Source: Bifidobacteriaceae bacterium (GTDB taxonomy: Bacteria > Actinomycetota > Actinomycetes > Actinomycetales > WQXJ01). From it: DNA of 14,173 nt. How positions within the stretch are numbered: the stretch's first letter is position 1; each line of letters opens with the position of its first letter. The notes beneath the pieces are model-generated. The model searched no databases. It worked only from the letters and a program-made list of their open reading frames with translations, and had not been told where the DNA came from. This document shows positions 14,039 to 14,173 of the stretch, in pieces. The translations under genes and the position numbers were made by a program. The stretch lies in contig JAITJY010000334.1 of the NCBI GenBank assembly GCA_031278675.1, positions 1-14,173 on the forward strand. Direction: 5' to 3'.

Positions 14039-14173
14039 TTCAATCCAAGATGCTCCAAGGCCTGGGATTGAGTCACCGGACCCACGTTGATGCTGGTCAG
14101 GACGCCTTCGGCGTCCACGAAGAAGTGTGTTGGCAGACCCATGACACGGTAGGACGCACCGAGTGGCGTGTAG
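14035..14173 (-). CDS. TlpA/ResA-like thioredoxin-fold protein, C-terminal fragment
   Basis: Only the last 45 residues lie in the window; the gene continues beyond the right edge on the minus strand. The residues YRVMGLPTHFFVDAEGVL match the thioredoxin-fold signature of TlpA/ResA-type thiol-disulfide oxidoreductases (Y-x-V-x-G-x-P-T-x-F-x-x-D-x-x-G), including the cis-Pro loop LPT. The C-terminus QALEHLGLN is typical of the closing helix. The CXXC active site and any signal peptide would be upstream and cannot be seen. Its TAA (14035-14037) overlaps the flavoprotein TAG (14036-14038), so the two transcripts converge with no intergenic space. It could be a redox partner of the exported flavoprotein, but this rests on proximity only. 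Confidence 0.72.
   Translation of the reverse strand, partial: YTPLGASYRVMGLPTHFFVDAEGVLTSINVGPVTQSQALEHLGLN

Overview
The window is high-GC DNA that reads as an actinobacterial chromosome (Actinomycetota). The evidence is an acyl-CoA carboxylase beta subunit translationally coupled to the small, actinobacteria-specific epsilon subunit, an actinobacterial-type Bax-inhibitor-1 protein with a Tyr/Gly/Pro-rich N-terminus, an intact MoxR / DUF58 / transglutaminase operon, and a possible leaderless promoter. A Tat-exported lipoprotein flavoenzyme at the right end belongs to a family best known from anaerobic gut Coriobacteriia. Together these suggest an anaerobic or facultative host-associated actinobacterium. 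The genus cannot be named from this sequence.

Layout. Bases 1-453 are non-coding and repeat-rich: two 22-nt AT-rich direct repeats on a 31-bp period (possibly the end of a mobile element), then a 68-bp GC-rich tandem repeat with internal palindromes. Bases 454-2369 (+) hold accD (TTG start preferred) and accE, overlapping by ATGA; no biotin-carboxylase alpha subunit is in the window. An imperfect hairpin lies between accE and the convergent gene. On the minus strand, 7198 to 2477, come a 1263-aa helicase/nuclease-like protein and a BI-1 membrane protein. A 225-bp divergent regulatory region (7199-7423) separates this unit from the + strand operon moxR - DUF58 - transglutaminase (7424-12074), whose three genes overlap by 1 and 4 nt. 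A long structured leader (about 12192-12397) precedes a Tat-lipoprotein FAD oxidoreductase (12398-14038, +). A 5'-truncated TlpA/thioredoxin-like gene converges on it, and the two stop codons overlap.

How the genes may work together. AccD and AccE would form the carboxyltransferase part of an acyl-CoA (propionyl- or acetyl-CoA) carboxylase with an alpha subunit encoded elsewhere. The MoxR ATPase, the DUF58 protein and the membrane-anchored extracellular transglutaminase-like protein form a widely conserved cell-envelope module of poorly known function. The flavoprotein and the TlpA-like protein are both probably extracytoplasmic redox proteins.

Most notable points: (i) the 1263-aa protein has the architecture of an SF1/UPF1-like helicase with a C-terminal restriction-endonuclease-like domain, but Walker A, Walker B, the motif VI arginine and the nuclease acidic residues all look lost, although the frame is intact; (ii) the flavoprotein leader contains two elaborate stem-loops plus a small hairpin that displays the Shine-Dalgarno in its loop, matching no riboswitch class I can name; (iii) the flavoprotein appears to lack the fumarate-reductase catalytic residues, so its substrate is open; (iv) the DUF58 protein carries a 47-residue Gly/Ala tract.
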